Positions 53,862 through 63,074 of a stretch of DNA of 64,000 bases are shown in pieces. A program made the position numbers and the translations under genes. Source of the DNA: Rhodococcus oryzae (GTDB lineage: Bacteria > Actinomycetota > Actinomycetes > Mycobacteriales > Mycobacteriaceae). Below the pieces are notes generated by a model. It had not been told where the DNA came from, searched no databases, and worked only from the letters and a program-made list of their open reading frames with translations. Position 1 is the stretch's first letter. Each line of letters begins with the position of its first letter. The DNA lies in the NCBI RefSeq assembly GCF_005049235.1, contig NZ_SUMD01000005.1:372001-436000 (forward strand), given 5' to 3'.

Positions 53862-53946
53862 GCGCGAGTGGCGGAATTGGCAGACGCGCCAGGTTTAGGT
53901 CCTGGTGTCTCAGGACGTGGGGGTTCAAGTCCCCCCTCGCGCACCA
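53862..53946 (+). tRNA. tRNA-Leu (TAG anticodon)
   Basis: A class II tRNA with acceptor arms GCGCGAG/CTCGCGC and anticodon stem CCAGG/CCTGG around a loop with TAG. A long variable arm (TGTCTCAGGACGT region) and T arm GGGGGTTCAAGTCCCCC complete it. The CCA end is encoded (53944-53946), unlike the His and Lys tRNAs here. Confidence 0.95.
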
Positions 53947-53972
53947 CGAGCAGTTCCACGAACTGCACACAC

Positions 53973-54004
53973 GAGGCCACGAACTCGAAAGAGGTCGTGG
54001 CCTC
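53973..54004 (+). terminator. Terminator of tRNA-Leu
   Basis: GAGGCCACGA (53973-53982) pairs with TCGTGGCCTC (53995-54004), followed by GCTTCTTCTT. A smaller hairpin (CAGTTC/GAACTG, 53951-53965) precedes it. The remaining sequence to 54094 shows no gene. Confidence 0.75.
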
Positions 54005-54094
54005 GCTTCTTCTTGGCGACAAGCCGCGGGGCGTTCGCCCCCGAGATTCGGGGAGTTGAGGTTCACGCCTCCGCTCGAACTGCGCGAATTGCAC

Positions 54095-54463
54095 CTATTG
54101 ACCGAAGGTGAACCGCAAGTTGGCGTTGATGAGTTCGTTCAGCCGCTTGCGCATTCGAATGATCGTCGCGACGTCGGGGACCGGATTCTCGAGGATCAGC
54201 GTCCAGGTCAACGTTGCACTGCCACGCGGCGGTCCGTCGATGTCGAATCGAATGTTGGCGTCTGGGCGCAGTAGCCAGAGCGAGGTCCACACGACGAGGT
54301 TCGGCTCGACGGATTCGGCGATCGAGGGGCGTTGTTCGTCGTCGTGGAGAAGTAGCCATGGACGGGTCGGGTCGCGATCGGGATTGGTCAGGGCTTCGTA
54401 GAGGACATGGGGCGGTGGCGGTTGGGTGCGGCGCTTGCGAGCTACTTCAGGCACCTGAGCCAT
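54095..54463 (-). CDS. SRPBCC-like hypothetical protein
   Basis: A 122-residue basic/acidic soluble protein with PPPHVLYEALTNPDRDPTRP, then VVWTSLWLLRPDANIRFDI, GSATLTWTLILE and a terminal helix RKRLNELINANLRFTFGQ. The helix-strands-long-helix order and TWTL strand suggest an SRPBCC-type fold. Similar short proteins occur in actinobacteria without assigned function. It stands alone between tRNA-Leu and the arsR-VOC-alkD operon. Confidence 0.65.
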   Translation of the reverse strand: MAQVPEVARKRRTQPPPPHVLYEALTNPDRDPTRPWLLLHDDEQRPSIAESVEPNLVVWTSLWLLRPDANIRFDIDGPPRGSATLTWTLILENPVPDVATIIRMRKRLNELINANLRFTFGQ

Positions 54464-54506
54464 TCTTCCTTTGTGACGTGTGGGCGCCTAGCCAACTCCA
54501 TGGAGA

Positions 54507-54531
54507 GTCACGAACTCGAACAGTTCGTGAC
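54507..54531 (-). terminator. Terminator of the arsR-VOC-alkD operon
   Basis: GTCACGAACT (54507-54516) and AGTTCGTGAC (54522-54531) are exact complements around a 5-nt loop, 21 bp past the alkD-like stop. Confidence 0.65.
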
Positions 54532-54552
54532 CACGCGTCGTTTCCAGACGAA

Positions 54553-55215
54553 TCACCGGAGCTGCTGCCGCCGCACCATCTCGGTGATCCAGATGGGCGC
54601 GAACGGCGACGTGCAGTTCGGCGGCGTCGGGTAGTCCATGAGCACCTCCAGGCGCTCACCGATATCGATTGCCCGAGTACGGAACTCGGCGTGCTCGATC
54701 CCGATCTGAGCAAGGCAGTGGTTCATCGCCCACTGCAGCCGAGCCGGGGCGTCGCTCATCTCCGCCTCGATGATGTCCAGTAGTCCCGGCAGGTCGAGAC
54801 CCTCAGGCTTCTTCGCAACCCGTTCGGTGGTCAACGCCCAGCCGGCACTCGCAACAACGGGATCCGGATCGGCGAACCAGGCCACACGCAACTCTTCGCA
54901 GTGCGGGTTCTTCTTCACCACATAGTTCACGAGCCAGTCGTGCACCTTGGGGGTGCGCGCCTCACACAACATGCCGTCCAACTCGTCACGTTCGAACGCC
55001 TTCGGGCGGCAGATCAGGATCGCCAGCAGTCTCGCCGCGGTGTCCCCCGTCGCCCAGAACTGGCGCGAGAGTTCCTGTTGCGTCTTCAGCCGCTTCGCGA
55101 TCGCGCGCAGTTTGCCGAGGTTCACACCGTGATCGTCACCGTGCTTCTCGTTCACCGCGCGCGCCTTCGGGTCCTCGAGCGCGGCGAGCTCGGACATCAC
55201 CTCGGCCAGGGTCAC
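54553..55215 (-). CDS. DNA alkylation repair (AlkD-like HEAT) protein
   Basis: A 220-residue all-helical protein. The N-terminal LAEVMSELAALEDPKARAVN and HGVNLGKLRAIAKRLK match AlkD-type glycosylases, as do the Asp/Trp helix LSRQFWATGDTAARLLAILI and VHDWLVNYVVKKNPHC. Helices stack as HEAT repeats around alkylated DNA in the family. The GTG start overlaps the VOC gene stop (GTGA). Whether the catalytic Asp and Trp pair is complete was not modelled. It is the third gene of a regulated operon. Confidence 0.8.
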   Translation of the reverse strand: MTLAEVMSELAALEDPKARAVNEKHGDDHGVNLGKLRAIAKRLKTQQELSRQFWATGDTAARLLAILICRPKAFERDELDGMLCEARTPKVHDWLVNYVVKKNPHCEELRVAWFADPDPVVASAGWALTTERVAKKPEGLDLPGLLDIIEAEMSDAPARLQWAMNHCLAQIGIEHAEFRTRAIDIGERLEVLMDYPTPPNCTSPFAPIWITEMVRRQQLR

Positions 55216-55604
55216 GCCGACTTCTCCGTGATGATCTGGATGAGGTTCCCGCAGGTGTCGTCGAAGACGGCCACGACCGCGGACCCGATATCGGTCGGCG
55301 GCTGTGTGAACACCACGCCCCTTCCGGTCAGCCGGGCATGCTCGGCCTCGACGTCGTCGACGGCGAACTGTGCGAGCGGAATACCGTCCTCGGCGAGTGC
55401 ATCCCGGTACGGCTTCACCGCCGGGTGGCGCGCCGGCTCCAGCAGGAGTTGCGGGCCGTCGGGCGATTCGGGCGACACGACCGTGAGCCACGAATCGTCG
55501 CCGAGCGGAATGTCGTGGTGCTTCGTGAAGCCGAGCACCTCGGTATAGAAGGCGAGGGCCGCTCGCTGGTCGTCGACGAACAAACTCGTCAGATTGATTC
55601 TCAT
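55212..55604 (-). CDS. VOC-family (glyoxalase/bleomycin-resistance fold) protein
   Basis: A 130-residue VOC dimer subunit: INLTSLFVDDQRAALAFYTE, VLGFTKHHDIPLGDDSWLTV, then QLLLEPARHP and VFDDTCGNLIQIIT. The final G-N-L-x-Q motif region carries the usual Glu/Gln ligands. Typical roles are binding or opening small molecules, including antibiotics. The start overlaps the ArsR gene stop and the stop overlaps alkD. Substrate unknown. Confidence 0.82.
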   Translation of the reverse strand: MRINLTSLFVDDQRAALAFYTEVLGFTKHHDIPLGDDSWLTVVSPESPDGPQLLLEPARHPAVKPYRDALAEDGIPLAQFAVDDVEAEHARLTGRGVVFTQPPTDIGSAVVAVFDDTCGNLIQIITEKSA

Positions 55605-55885
55605 TGATCGTCGCTCTCTCGGACAGGCCATCGTCTGCTGATCTCGGCGAGTGGCTCGGAATTGAAGTAATGAAATTTGGATCGTCCACGCCGCTCCGTC
55701 ACGACCAGCCCCGCCGACTCGAGCACGCCGAGGTGCTGAGAGATCGCCTGACGCGTGAGGCCGAGACCGTGCCGCACCGTGAGCAGGGAACAGATCTCGA
55801 ACAGCGTCTGGCCGTCGCTCGCCGCCAGTTCGTCGAGGATGACGCGCCTCGTCTCGTCGTCGAGAGCGCGATAGACGTTGACCAC
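55601..55885 (-). CDS. ArsR-family transcriptional regulator
   Basis: A 94-residue winged-helix regulator with YRALDDETRRVILDELAASD, then RQAISQHLGVLESAGLVVTE and a RRGRSKFHYFN wing. No Cys metal cluster is present, so it probably senses something other than As or Cd, as the related SdpR/PagR groups do. GTG start. It leads the VOC-alkD operon and an inverted repeat lies just upstream. Confidence 0.85.
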   Translation of the reverse strand: MVNVYRALDDETRRVILDELAASDGQTLFEICSLLTVRHGLGLTRQAISQHLGVLESAGLVVTERRGRSKFHYFNSEPLAEISRRWPVRESDDQ

Positions 55886-55898
55886 GACCCCACCATAG

Positions 55899-55914
55899 GC
55901 AAGTCAACGCTTGC
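55899..55914. promoter_or_regulatory. Inverted repeat upstream of arsR-like gene
   Basis: GCAAGTCAACGCTTGC has 5-bp perfect arms around 6 bp, and on the minus strand it contains TTGACT, a -35-like box, upstream of the ArsR gene. Autoregulation at this site is likely. Confidence 0.5.
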
Positions 55915-56048
55915 ATATCAAGCCCTCGTGGACCCTTTGCCCGGTAGGTAACATTTCTATAACGTCACCTACCGCACACTCGGCCCATTAGCCATACTCC
56001 GTTGCGGTGTCGAGCGCGGCACCGCCGAATCGAAGCGGGAGATGCCGA

Positions 56049-57305
56049 ATGACAGCCGTTGGTGCCGAGGGGCTCGAAGCCAGTCAATCGGATCTGGGTG
56101 GGTCACCGCGGGCGTTTCCCGCCAGGCTGGCGATGGCGAACCTGGGACTCTTCCTCTCCGTGCTCACGCCGGTGGTTGTCACGCTGCAACTGCGCGTCGA
56201 GCACCTCGATCCGGCACAGAAGGAGAACACCCTCGGCCTGGTACTCGGGGTCGGCGCCTTTCTCGCACTGATCGGGAACCCGCTCGCCGGCCGCCTCTCC
56301 GATCGGACGTCCTCGCGTTTCGGACGGCGCAGGCCGTGGCTGATCGGCGGTGCCGTGGTGGGCACGGCGGGCCTGACGATCGTGGCGTTCGCGCCGTCGA
56401 TCCCGGTGCTGCTCGTCGGATGGTGCCTGGCGCAGCTGGCCTTCAACGGGGTGATGGCCGCGTTGACGGCGACCATCCCCGATCACGTTCCCCCCGCCCA
56501 ACGAGGATTGGCCTCGGGCGCAATGGGATTCAGTCAGATGCTGGCGCTCATCGTCGGCGTCGCGCTGGTCACCGTGGTGCCGGGAACCGCGAAGATTCTG
56601 GTGCCCGCCGTGGTCGGCCTGATCCTGATCACCGCCTTCGCGGTCACCCTCCCCGACCCGCAGGCGCCCGCCCCCCGGGATCGGTTCTCGCTGCGGATGT
56701 TCGCGGGCAGCTTCTGGGTCAATCCGCGGCTCCACCCGGACTTCGGATACGCCTGGCTCACCAGGTTCCTGGTCATGCTCGGCGTCTCGATGCCGATGAC
56801 GTTCCTGTTGTTCTTCCTGCAGGATCGGCTCGACCTCTCCACCGACGAGGCAGCCACCGCACTCGCGACCCTGGTCGGCGTCAGCTACACCTGCACGGCG
56901 ATCGCCGCTGCCGTCGGCGGCTACATCTCAGACCGGGCGGCACGCCGCAAGGCCTTCGTGATCGGGTCGGCACTCATGCTGTCGGCCGGACTCGCGGTCC
57001 TGGCCATCGCGGACAGCTTCGCGATGGTGATGGTCGCCGAGCTCCTCCTCGGGATCGGCACCGGTTTGTTCTTCGCGGTGGACATGGCGCTGGTCACCGA
57101 GGTGCTTCCCGATCCGAAGACCGCGGCGAAGGACCTCGGCGTCATCAACATCGCGAACACGCTGCCGCAGTCGCTGGCGCCTGCCATCGCGCCGCTGATC
57201 CTGGCCGTGGGGCCCGACAAGAACTATCCGCTGCTCTTCACCTTCGCCGCGATCAGCGCGCTGATCGGGGCCCTGCTGGTCACCCGGATCAAGGGAGTGT
57301 CCTGA
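56049..57305 (+). CDS. MFS transporter of the GPH/sugar-cation or SLC45-like type
   Basis: The 418-residue protein has 12 helices. Motif A-like loops are AGRLSDRTSSRFGRRRPWLI and YISDRAARRKAFVI, with GFSQMLALIVGVALVTVVP in the first half. The D-R-T-x-x-R-F-G-R-R-R-P-W pattern is typical of sucrose/GPH-type symporters. ATG at 56049 with GGGAG 7 nt upstream; a GTG at 56007 is unlikely. The 162-bp upstream gap shows an arsR promoter region and no gene. Confidence 0.82.
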   Translation: MTAVGAEGLEASQSDLGGSPRAFPARLAMANLGLFLSVLTPVVVTLQLRVEHLDPAQKENTLGLVLGVGAFLALIGNPLAGRLSDRTSSRFGRRRPWLIGGAVVGTAGLTIVAFAPSIPVLLVGWCLAQLAFNGVMAALTATIPDHVPPAQRGLASGAMGFSQMLALIVGVALVTVVPGTAKILVPAVVGLILITAFAVTLPDPQAPAPRDRFSLRMFAGSFWVNPRLHPDFGYAWLTRFLVMLGVSMPMTFLLFFLQDRLDLSTDEAATALATLVGVSYTCTAIAAAVGGYISDRAARRKAFVIGSALMLSAGLAVLAIADSFAMVMVAELLLGIGTGLFFAVDMALVTEVLPDPKTAAKDLGVINIANTLPQSLAPAIAPLILAVGPDKNYPLLFTFAAISALIGALLVTRIKGVS

Positions 57306-57396
57306 CCACGGTCCCGCTCGCGGGGCCGGGAGGAGGGTGATCCACGCCTCCCCGGCTCAGTACCGGCGGCTCCGACGGCTCGGGTACCGTCGTTGT

Positions 57397-57792
57397 GTGG
57401 CCAGTTCACCCTCCCGTCGCAGACCAGCGCTGATTCTCTTCGTCGTCATCGCTGCGGCCGGGTGTCTCGCGCTCGGCTGGTGGCAGTGGACTCGCTTCGA
57501 GGCCGTCGGCGGCACCGGGCAGAACCTGGGCTACGCCTTCCAGTGGCCGCTGTTCGCGGCGTTCGTGGTGTACGCCTATCGGCGGTTCGTGCAGCTCGAG
57601 GACCGCGACCCGTCCGAGGACGCGGCCTCCGCCTCGGAGGTCCGCGAGATCCCCGCCGACGTGCTGCCCACGCGCACCCGGTCGGGCGACCAGAAGCTGG
57701 ATGCGGACAACCCGGACGACGAAGCCCACCAGGCGTACAACAACTACCTCGCGCAGCTCAGAGCCGGCGAGGCCGATAGGAGCAGCACGTGA
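57397..57792 (+). CDS. LprD-like membrane protein (Rv1343c homologue)
   Basis: The 131-residue protein has an N-terminal basic segment and two hydrophobic helices (ALILFVVIAAAGCLALGWWQ and GYAFQWPLFAAFVVYAYRRF), then a polar acidic tail ending in DEAHQAYNNYLAQLRAGE. The GWWQWTRFE and NLGYAFQWPLFAAF stretches match LprD. GTG at 57397 lies 7 nt after TACCGT (57385-57390), a good -10 for a leaderless mRNA. It precedes and overlaps DUF3817, as in mycobacteria. Confidence 0.85.
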   Translation: MASSPSRRRPALILFVVIAAAGCLALGWWQWTRFEAVGGTGQNLGYAFQWPLFAAFVVYAYRRFVQLEDRDPSEDAASASEVREIPADVLPTRTRSGDQKLDADNPDDEAHQAYNNYLAQLRAGEADRSST

Positions 57793-58148
57793 GCACGGCC
57801 CCCGACGAGACCGTCACCGCGACCGAAGTTCGCGACACCAAGAAGATCGCCTCGGCGCTGCTGCGCTACCGCGTCCTCGCCTACGCCACCGGCATCTGGC
57901 TGCTCGTGCTCACCGCGGAAATGGTCGCGAAGTACGTGTTCAAGGTGGACAACCTGCCGAGCTGGATCGCGATCGTGCACGGCTGGGTCTACTTCGTCTA
58001 CCTGATCCTGACGATGGACCTCGCGGTGAAGGTGCGCTGGCCCGTCGGCCGGACCATCGGCACCCTGCTCGCGGGCACCGTCCCGTTCCTGTCGTTCTTC
58101 GTCGAGCACTGGCGCACCCAGCAGGTCAAGCGCGACTTCGGCGTCTGA
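57789..58148 (+). CDS. DUF3817 integral membrane protein (Rv1342c-like)
   Basis: A 119-residue protein with three helices: AYATGIWLLVLTAEMVAKYV, IVHGWVYFVYLILTMDLAVK and IGTLLAGTVPFLSFFVEHWR. The FRVLAYATGxxL...HGWVYxxYL...GTVPFLSFxxEHW pattern is the DUF3817 signature; the protein associates with the membrane with unknown role. GTG start overlaps the LprD-like stop. It converges on the rdgB-rph operon. Confidence 0.9.
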   Translation: MSTAPDETVTATEVRDTKKIASALLRYRVLAYATGIWLLVLTAEMVAKYVFKVDNLPSWIAIVHGWVYFVYLILTMDLAVKVRWPVGRTIGTLLAGTVPFLSFFVEHWRTQQVKRDFGV

Positions 58149-58166
58149 TCGCCCGGCGGCGATGCC

Positions 58167-58268
58167 CTAGGACCCGCCGCCGCCCAGGATCACGGGCTGA
58201 CCCGTCAGGTACGCGATCAGGTACGTGATCCAGCCCTGCGGCGTCACGGGAATCATCATCGGCGACAT
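58167..58268 (-). CDS. Small hydrophobic peptide (33 residues)
   Basis: A short minus-strand frame from ATG 58268, with GAGG 8 nt upstream. It encodes a Met/Pro-rich start, a hydrophobic core TPQGWITYLIAYLTGQPVIL and a GGGGS tail. The hairpin at 58316-58380 lies upstream, so it needs its own promoter. The hydrophobic segment plus Gly/Ser tail recalls the peptide at 16248. No homologue is recognised; it may be a chance frame. Confidence 0.35.
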   Translation of the reverse strand: MSPMMIPVTPQGWITYLIAYLTGQPVILGGGGS

Positions 58269-58315
58269 CTGCACGTCCTCACAGCGATGGTCGGGGCGCA
58301 GGCCGCCCCGCTGGC

Positions 58316-58380
58316 CCGTCGAGTGTGCACCTTCCGACGCATCGCCCGAAAGGGGACGCGCGGAACTGCACACTCGACGG
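58316..58380. terminator. Long interrupted hairpin between DUF3817 and rdgB
   Basis: CCGTCGAGTGTGCA (58316-58329) and TGCACACTCGACGG (58367-58380) are exact complements. After a small bulge TTCCG/CGGAA extends the stem, leaving a 24-nt loop. It lies 11 bp beyond the rdgB stop and likely ends that minus-strand operon. Confidence 0.6.
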
Positions 58381-58391
58381 ACGGGCGGAAC

Positions 58392-59009
58392 CTAGCTGCC
58401 GGCCAGCGCGGCGATCGCGGGCACCAGCTGCGCCAGCGCCCGGCCGCGGTGCGAGGCCGCGTCCTTCTCCTCGGGGGTCAGCTGCGCCGCCGAGCGCGAC
58501 TCCCCCTCCGGCACGAACACCGGGTCGTAACCGAATCCACCGTCGCCGCGGGGCTCCCTGGCGATGGTGCCTGGCCACGTTCCGCGCACCACCGACTCGT
58601 CGCCGCCGGGCACCACGAGGGCACAGGCGGAGACGAAGGCCGCTCCCCTGCGCTCGTCCGGCATGTCGGACAGCTGCGCGAGCACCAGTGCGGTGTTCGC
58701 CGCGTCGTCACCGTGTCCGCCCGACCACCGCGCCGACAGCACCCCCGGCATCGCGTTCAGCGCGTCCACCTCGAGCCCCGAATCGTCCGCGACGCACGGC
58801 AGCCCGGTGGCCGCGGCGCCGTCGCGGGCCTTGGCCAGCGCGTTGCCCTCGAAGCTCGCCGCGGTCTCCGGCGCCTCCGGGAACGGCGGCACCTCGTCGA
58901 GGCCGACGAGGTCGATGCCGCTGACCCCGGCCGCCTCGAGCACGCGCCGAAGCTCCTTGAGCTTCTTCGCGTTTCGGCTCGCGACGAGTAGTCGGACGGC
59001 CTCAGGCAC
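58392..59009 (-). CDS. rdgB: dITP/XTP pyrophosphatase (RdgB/HAM1)
   Basis: A 205-residue HAM1-family enzyme that removes dITP and XTP from the nucleotide pool. Motifs: [20 protein letters not shown] at the start, [47 protein letters not shown] and a late [13 protein letters not shown] start, overlapping the rph stop by 8 nt. Same order as Rv1340-Rv1341. Confidence 0.93.
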   Translation of the reverse strand: MPEAVRLLVASRNAKKLKELRRVLEAAGVSGIDLVGLDEVPPFPEAPETAASFEGNALAKARDGAAATGLPCVADDSGLEVDALNAMPGVLSARWSGGHGDDAANTALVLAQLSDMPDERRGAAFVSACALVVPGGDESVVRGTWPGTIAREPRGDGGFGYDPVFVPEGESRSAAQLTPEEKDAASHRGRALAQLVPAIAALAGS

Positions 59010-59790
59010 CGAACTTCTTCTTCGCCGCCTCGGACTCCTTCGGCTCGGGCAGCTCGCCCGGGTACGGCAGCGCGAGCGCCTGCTTCTGCACCTCGAACAG
59101 CTGCTCGCAGCCGGCCAGTGCCGAGTCGAGCAGCTTGTCCAGCGTGGTGCGCGGGAAGGTCGCGCCCTCTCCGGTGCCCTGCACCTCGACGAGAGTGCCG
59201 GTGTCCGTCGCGACGACGTTCATGTCGACCTCGGCGCGCGAATCCTCCTCGTAGGGCAGGTCAAGCCGAACCCGGCCGTCGACGACGCCGACGCTGACCG
59301 CGGCGATCGCGCAGGAGAGCGGCTGCGGGTCGGCCAGCCGGCCGGCCGCACGCAGGTAGGTGACGGCGTCCGCCAGCGCGACGTAGGCGCCGGTGATCGC
59401 GGCGGTCCTGGTGCCGCCGTCTGCCTGCAGCACGTCGCAGTCGATGGCGATGGTGTTCTCGCCGATCGCGGCGAGGTCGATGCAGGCGCGCAGCGAGCGG
59501 CCGACCAGCCTGCTGATCTCCTGGGTGCGTCCGCCGACCTTGCCCTTGACCGACTCGCGGCCGCTGCGGGTGTGGGTCGCGGCGGGCAGCATCGCGTACT
59601 CGGCGGTCAGCCAGCCGAGGCCGGAGCCCTTGCGCCAGCGCGGCACGCCCTCCTCGACGCTCGCGGTGCACATCACGCGGGTGCCACCGAATTCGACGAG
59701 AACCGATCCGGCCGGATGGCTCGTGAAGCCCCGGGTGATCCGTACCTCGCGGAGTTCGTCGTCCGCCCTGCCATCCAGTCGTCTGCTCAC
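59002..59790 (-). CDS. rph: Ribonuclease PH
   Basis: A 262-residue phosphate-dependent 3'-5' exoribonuclease that trims tRNA 3' ends. [20 protein letters not shown], then [17 protein letters not shown] (phosphate and tRNA sites), [20 protein letters not shown] and [18 protein letters not shown] are all conserved. The GTG at 59790 is chosen; the upstream frame overlaps the Rv1339-like gene. Overlaps rdgB downstream and follows the phosphodiesterase by 26 bp. Confidence 0.95.
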   Translation of the reverse strand: MSRRLDGRADDELREVRITRGFTSHPAGSVLVEFGGTRVMCTASVEEGVPRWRKGSGLGWLTAEYAMLPAATHTRSGRESVKGKVGGRTQEISRLVGRSLRACIDLAAIGENTIAIDCDVLQADGGTRTAAITGAYVALADAVTYLRAAGRLADPQPLSCAIAAVSVGVVDGRVRLDLPYEEDSRAEVDMNVVATDTGTLVEVQGTGEGATFPRTTLDKLLDSALAGCEQLFEVQKQALALPYPGELPEPKESEAAKKKFGA

Positions 59791-59816
59791 GGGCGCAAGC
59801 CTAGACGTCCCGCGAC

Positions 59817-60575
59817 TCAGATCTCGAAGACGTCCCCGGGCGAGACGGCGTGAACGGGTCCGGGGAACTCGGCCTTGGCCTCGGCGATGACGTCCTCGCG
59901 GGAGGTCCACGGCGGGATGTGCGTGAGCAGCAGCTCGCCGACCCCCGCCCTGGCCGCGACCTGTCCGGCCTCGGTACCGGAGAGGTGGATGCCCTTCGGG
60001 CGGTCGGGGTGATGCGTCCAGGAGGCCTCGGCCAGCAGTACATTCGCGTCGCGGGACAGCTCGACCACCTCGTCGCACATCCCGGTGTCGCCGGTGTAGA
60101 CGAGGGTCCGGCCCGCGGGGTCGCTGATCCGCAACCCGTACGCCTCCGGCGGATGGAACACCCGGCGCGAGGTGACGGTCAGCGCGCCGTGGCTCATGGA
60201 TCCGCCGTCGGTGAAGGCGCGCAGATCGATCGTGTCGGAGATGTCGTCGTACTCGCCGCCGCACTCCGAGGACGCGGCGCCGATCCGACAGGCGGTGTCC
60301 GTCGGTCCGCAGACGACGGCCCGGCCGGCAGGCGGATTGGGGTGGTACCGACGCCACACCAGCAGCCCCGGCAGGTCGAGGCAGTGATCCGCGTGCAGGT
60401 GGGTCAGGAAGATCGACACCTGACCGGGGTCGGCGTAGCGCTGCAACGCTCCGAGCACGCCGGGGCCGAAGTCGAGGACCGCGGGAGGGGTGTCCGGAGC
60501 GGTCAAGAGGTAGCCCGAGGCGGGCGAGTCGGGACCCCCGACGCTGCCCGAACAACCCAGGACGGTGATGCGCAT
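59817..60575 (-). CDS. Metallo-beta-lactamase-fold phosphodiesterase (Rv1339-like)
   Basis: A 252-residue MBL-fold hydrolase with [20 protein letters not shown] (HxHxDH), [35 protein letters not shown] and LTHIPPWTS. Rv1339 is an atypical class II cAMP phosphodiesterase, so a role in cyclic-nucleotide turnover is probable. ATG 60575 ([10 protein letters not shown]) is preferred over ATG 60584. It lies directly upstream of rph. In M. tuberculosis murI would precede it; here there is only a 107-bp gap. Confidence 0.87.
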   Translation of the reverse strand: MRITVLGCSGSVGGPDSPASGYLLTAPDTPPAVLDFGPGVLGALQRYADPGQVSIFLTHLHADHCLDLPGLLVWRRYHPNPPAGRAVVCGPTDTACRIGAASSECGGEYDDISDTIDLRAFTDGGSMSHGALTVTSRRVFHPPEAYGLRISDPAGRTLVYTGDTGMCDEVVELSRDANVLLAEASWTHHPDRPKGIHLSGTEAGQVAARAGVGELLLTHIPPWTSREDVIAEAKAEFPGPVHAVSPGDVFEI

Positions 60576-60682
60576 GTTTCCCATGCTGCCACGACCACCT
60601 GATCCGGAAAAAGCTTCGGGTGGAATCGAGACCAAATGCGGCCCCGTGATCCGCTGCGCCGGGCGTCACACCTGCGCGTTCG

Positions 60683-61348
60683 CTACCGGTTCAACGCCTT
60701 CGCCTCGCGCGCCTTGCGGACATCGGAGGCCAGCACCCAGGCGGCGACGACGCCGCCGATCGCGCCGAACAGGTGCCCTTCCCAGGAGATCCCGGGCTGG
60801 CCGGGCAGCACGCCCCACAACGCCCCGCCGTAGATCACCAGAACGACCAGCCCGAGGGCCATCTGCCCGAAATGCCGGGCGAAGATGCCGCGGGTGATCA
60901 GGTAGGTCAGCCAGCCGAACACGAGCACCGAGGCGCCGAGATGGTTGTTCACCGAGCCGAACAGCCACACCCCGACACCGCCGATCACCCAGATGATGCC
61001 GGTGGCCGCGAGCCCGCGTCCGATGCCCGACAGCATGACCAGGAATCCGAGCACGAGCAGCGGGATGGTGTTCGCGACCAGGTGCGCCCACCCGCCGTGC
61101 AGCACCGGCGCGAAGACGATCCCCCACAGACCGTCGACGGTCCGCGGCTGGATGCCGCCGTTGTCGAGGCTGCCCTTGACGAGCATGTCGATGAACTCGA
61201 GGACGTACAGCCCGATCACGAAGCCGCCGATGACCGCGGCCGCCTGCTGCCACGCCGGGCGCTCGGCCGCCTGCTTGGTCGCGGGCGGGTTCGACGGCAC
61301 CGACAGAGCGGGGTTGGTGTACTTGAACGGGTCACCCGGGGTGCTCAT
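60683..61348 (-). CDS. Rhomboid-family membrane protein (Rv1337-like)
   Basis: A 221-residue protein with six to seven helices. [20 protein letters not shown] is the first conserved rhomboid segment, the Ser motif is in [17 protein letters not shown] and the His is in [17 protein letters not shown]. The usual Gly after the catalytic Ser is Val here (GASV instead of GASG). It would be an intramembrane serine protease if active. It sits 15 bp after cysM on the same strand. Confidence 0.88.
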   Translation of the reverse strand: MSTPGDPFKYTNPALSVPSNPPATKQAAERPAWQQAAAVIGGFVIGLYVLEFIDMLVKGSLDNGGIQPRTVDGLWGIVFAPVLHGGWAHLVANTIPLLVLGFLVMLSGIGRGLAATGIIWVIGGVGVWLFGSVNNHLGASVLVFGWLTYLITRGIFARHFGQMALGLVVLVIYGGALWGVLPGQPGISWEGHLFGAIGGVVAAWVLASDVRKAREAKALNR

Positions 61349-61363
61349 CCGAACCTCTTTCCC

Positions 61364-62332
<969 letters not shown>

Positions 62333-62605
62333 TCAGCCTCCGGCGACGGCGGGCAGGATGGTGACCGAGTCCCCGTCGGCCACCTCGGTGTCGAGTCCGC
62401 CGGAGAAGCGCACGTCCTCGTCGTTGACATACACGTTGACGAACCGGTGCAGCTTACCGTCGTTGATCAGCCGGTCCTTGAGCCCGGCATGGTTGGCCTC
62501 GAGGTCGTCGATGACCGCGGCCAGGGTGGAACCCGTTGCCTGCACCCGCTTCTCACCGTCGGTGTGGTTGCGGAGGATGGTGGGGATGGAAACGATGACG
62601 GCCAT
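62333..62605 (-). CDS. cysO: Sulfur-carrier protein CysO (ThiS/MoaD fold)
   Basis: A 90-residue beta-grasp protein ending in the functional di-glycine (VTILPAVAGG), which is activated to a thiocarboxylate and donates sulfur to CysM. RFVNVYVNDEDVRFSGGLDT and GDSVTILPAVA are family-typical. It lies between mec and cysM with spacings of 8 and 6 bp. Confidence 0.95.
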   Translation of the reverse strand: MAVIVSIPTILRNHTDGEKRVQATGSTLAAVIDDLEANHAGLKDRLINDGKLHRFVNVYVNDEDVRFSGGLDTEVADGDSVTILPAVAGG

Positions 62606-62613
62606 CGGGGCTC

Positions 62614-63048
62614 CTAGTTGGGGTTCTGTGCGTACGGGTAGCTCGGCACCACGTCGACCGGTTCCTCGGTGACCACGCCGTCGACGATCCGGTAGCTGCG
62701 CAGCTCGTGCGCCTCCGGATCGCGGGTGGAGATCAGCACATAGTGCGCGTCGGGTTCGGAGGCGAAGGAGACGTCGGTACGACTGGGATAGGCCTCGGTG
62801 GCGGTGTGCGAGTGATAGATGACCACCGGAGCCTCGTCGGCCGCCTCCATCGCACGCCAGAGCCGCAACTGCTCGCCGGAGTCGAAGCGGTAGAAGGTCG
62901 GCGAGCGCTCGGCGTTGATCATCGGGACGTGCCGAAGCGGCCGATCGCTGCCCTCGGGGCCGGCGATGATGCCGCAGGCCTCATCCGGGTGATCGGCACG
63001 AGCGTGCGCGACCATCGCCGCGACGAGGTCGGATCTGATCACCAACAC
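62614..63048 (-). CDS. mec: JAMM/MPN metallopeptidase Mec
   Basis: A 144-residue Zn protease that releases cysteine from the CysO-cysteine adduct. DHPDEACGIIAG carries the catalytic Glu and YHSHTATEAYPSRTDVSFAS the HxHx10D zinc motif. The GTG at 63048 has GGAGG 5 nt upstream. First of the mec-cysO-cysM-rhomboid run, as in Rv1334-Rv1337. Confidence 0.93.
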   Translation of the reverse strand: MLVIRSDLVAAMVAHARADHPDEACGIIAGPEGSDRPLRHVPMINAERSPTFYRFDSGEQLRLWRAMEAADEAPVVIYHSHTATEAYPSRTDVSFASEPDAHYVLISTRDPEAHELRSYRIVDGVVTEEPVDVVPSYPYAQNPN

Positions 63049-63074
63049 CTGCGCCTCCGATGTGTACGCCCAGA

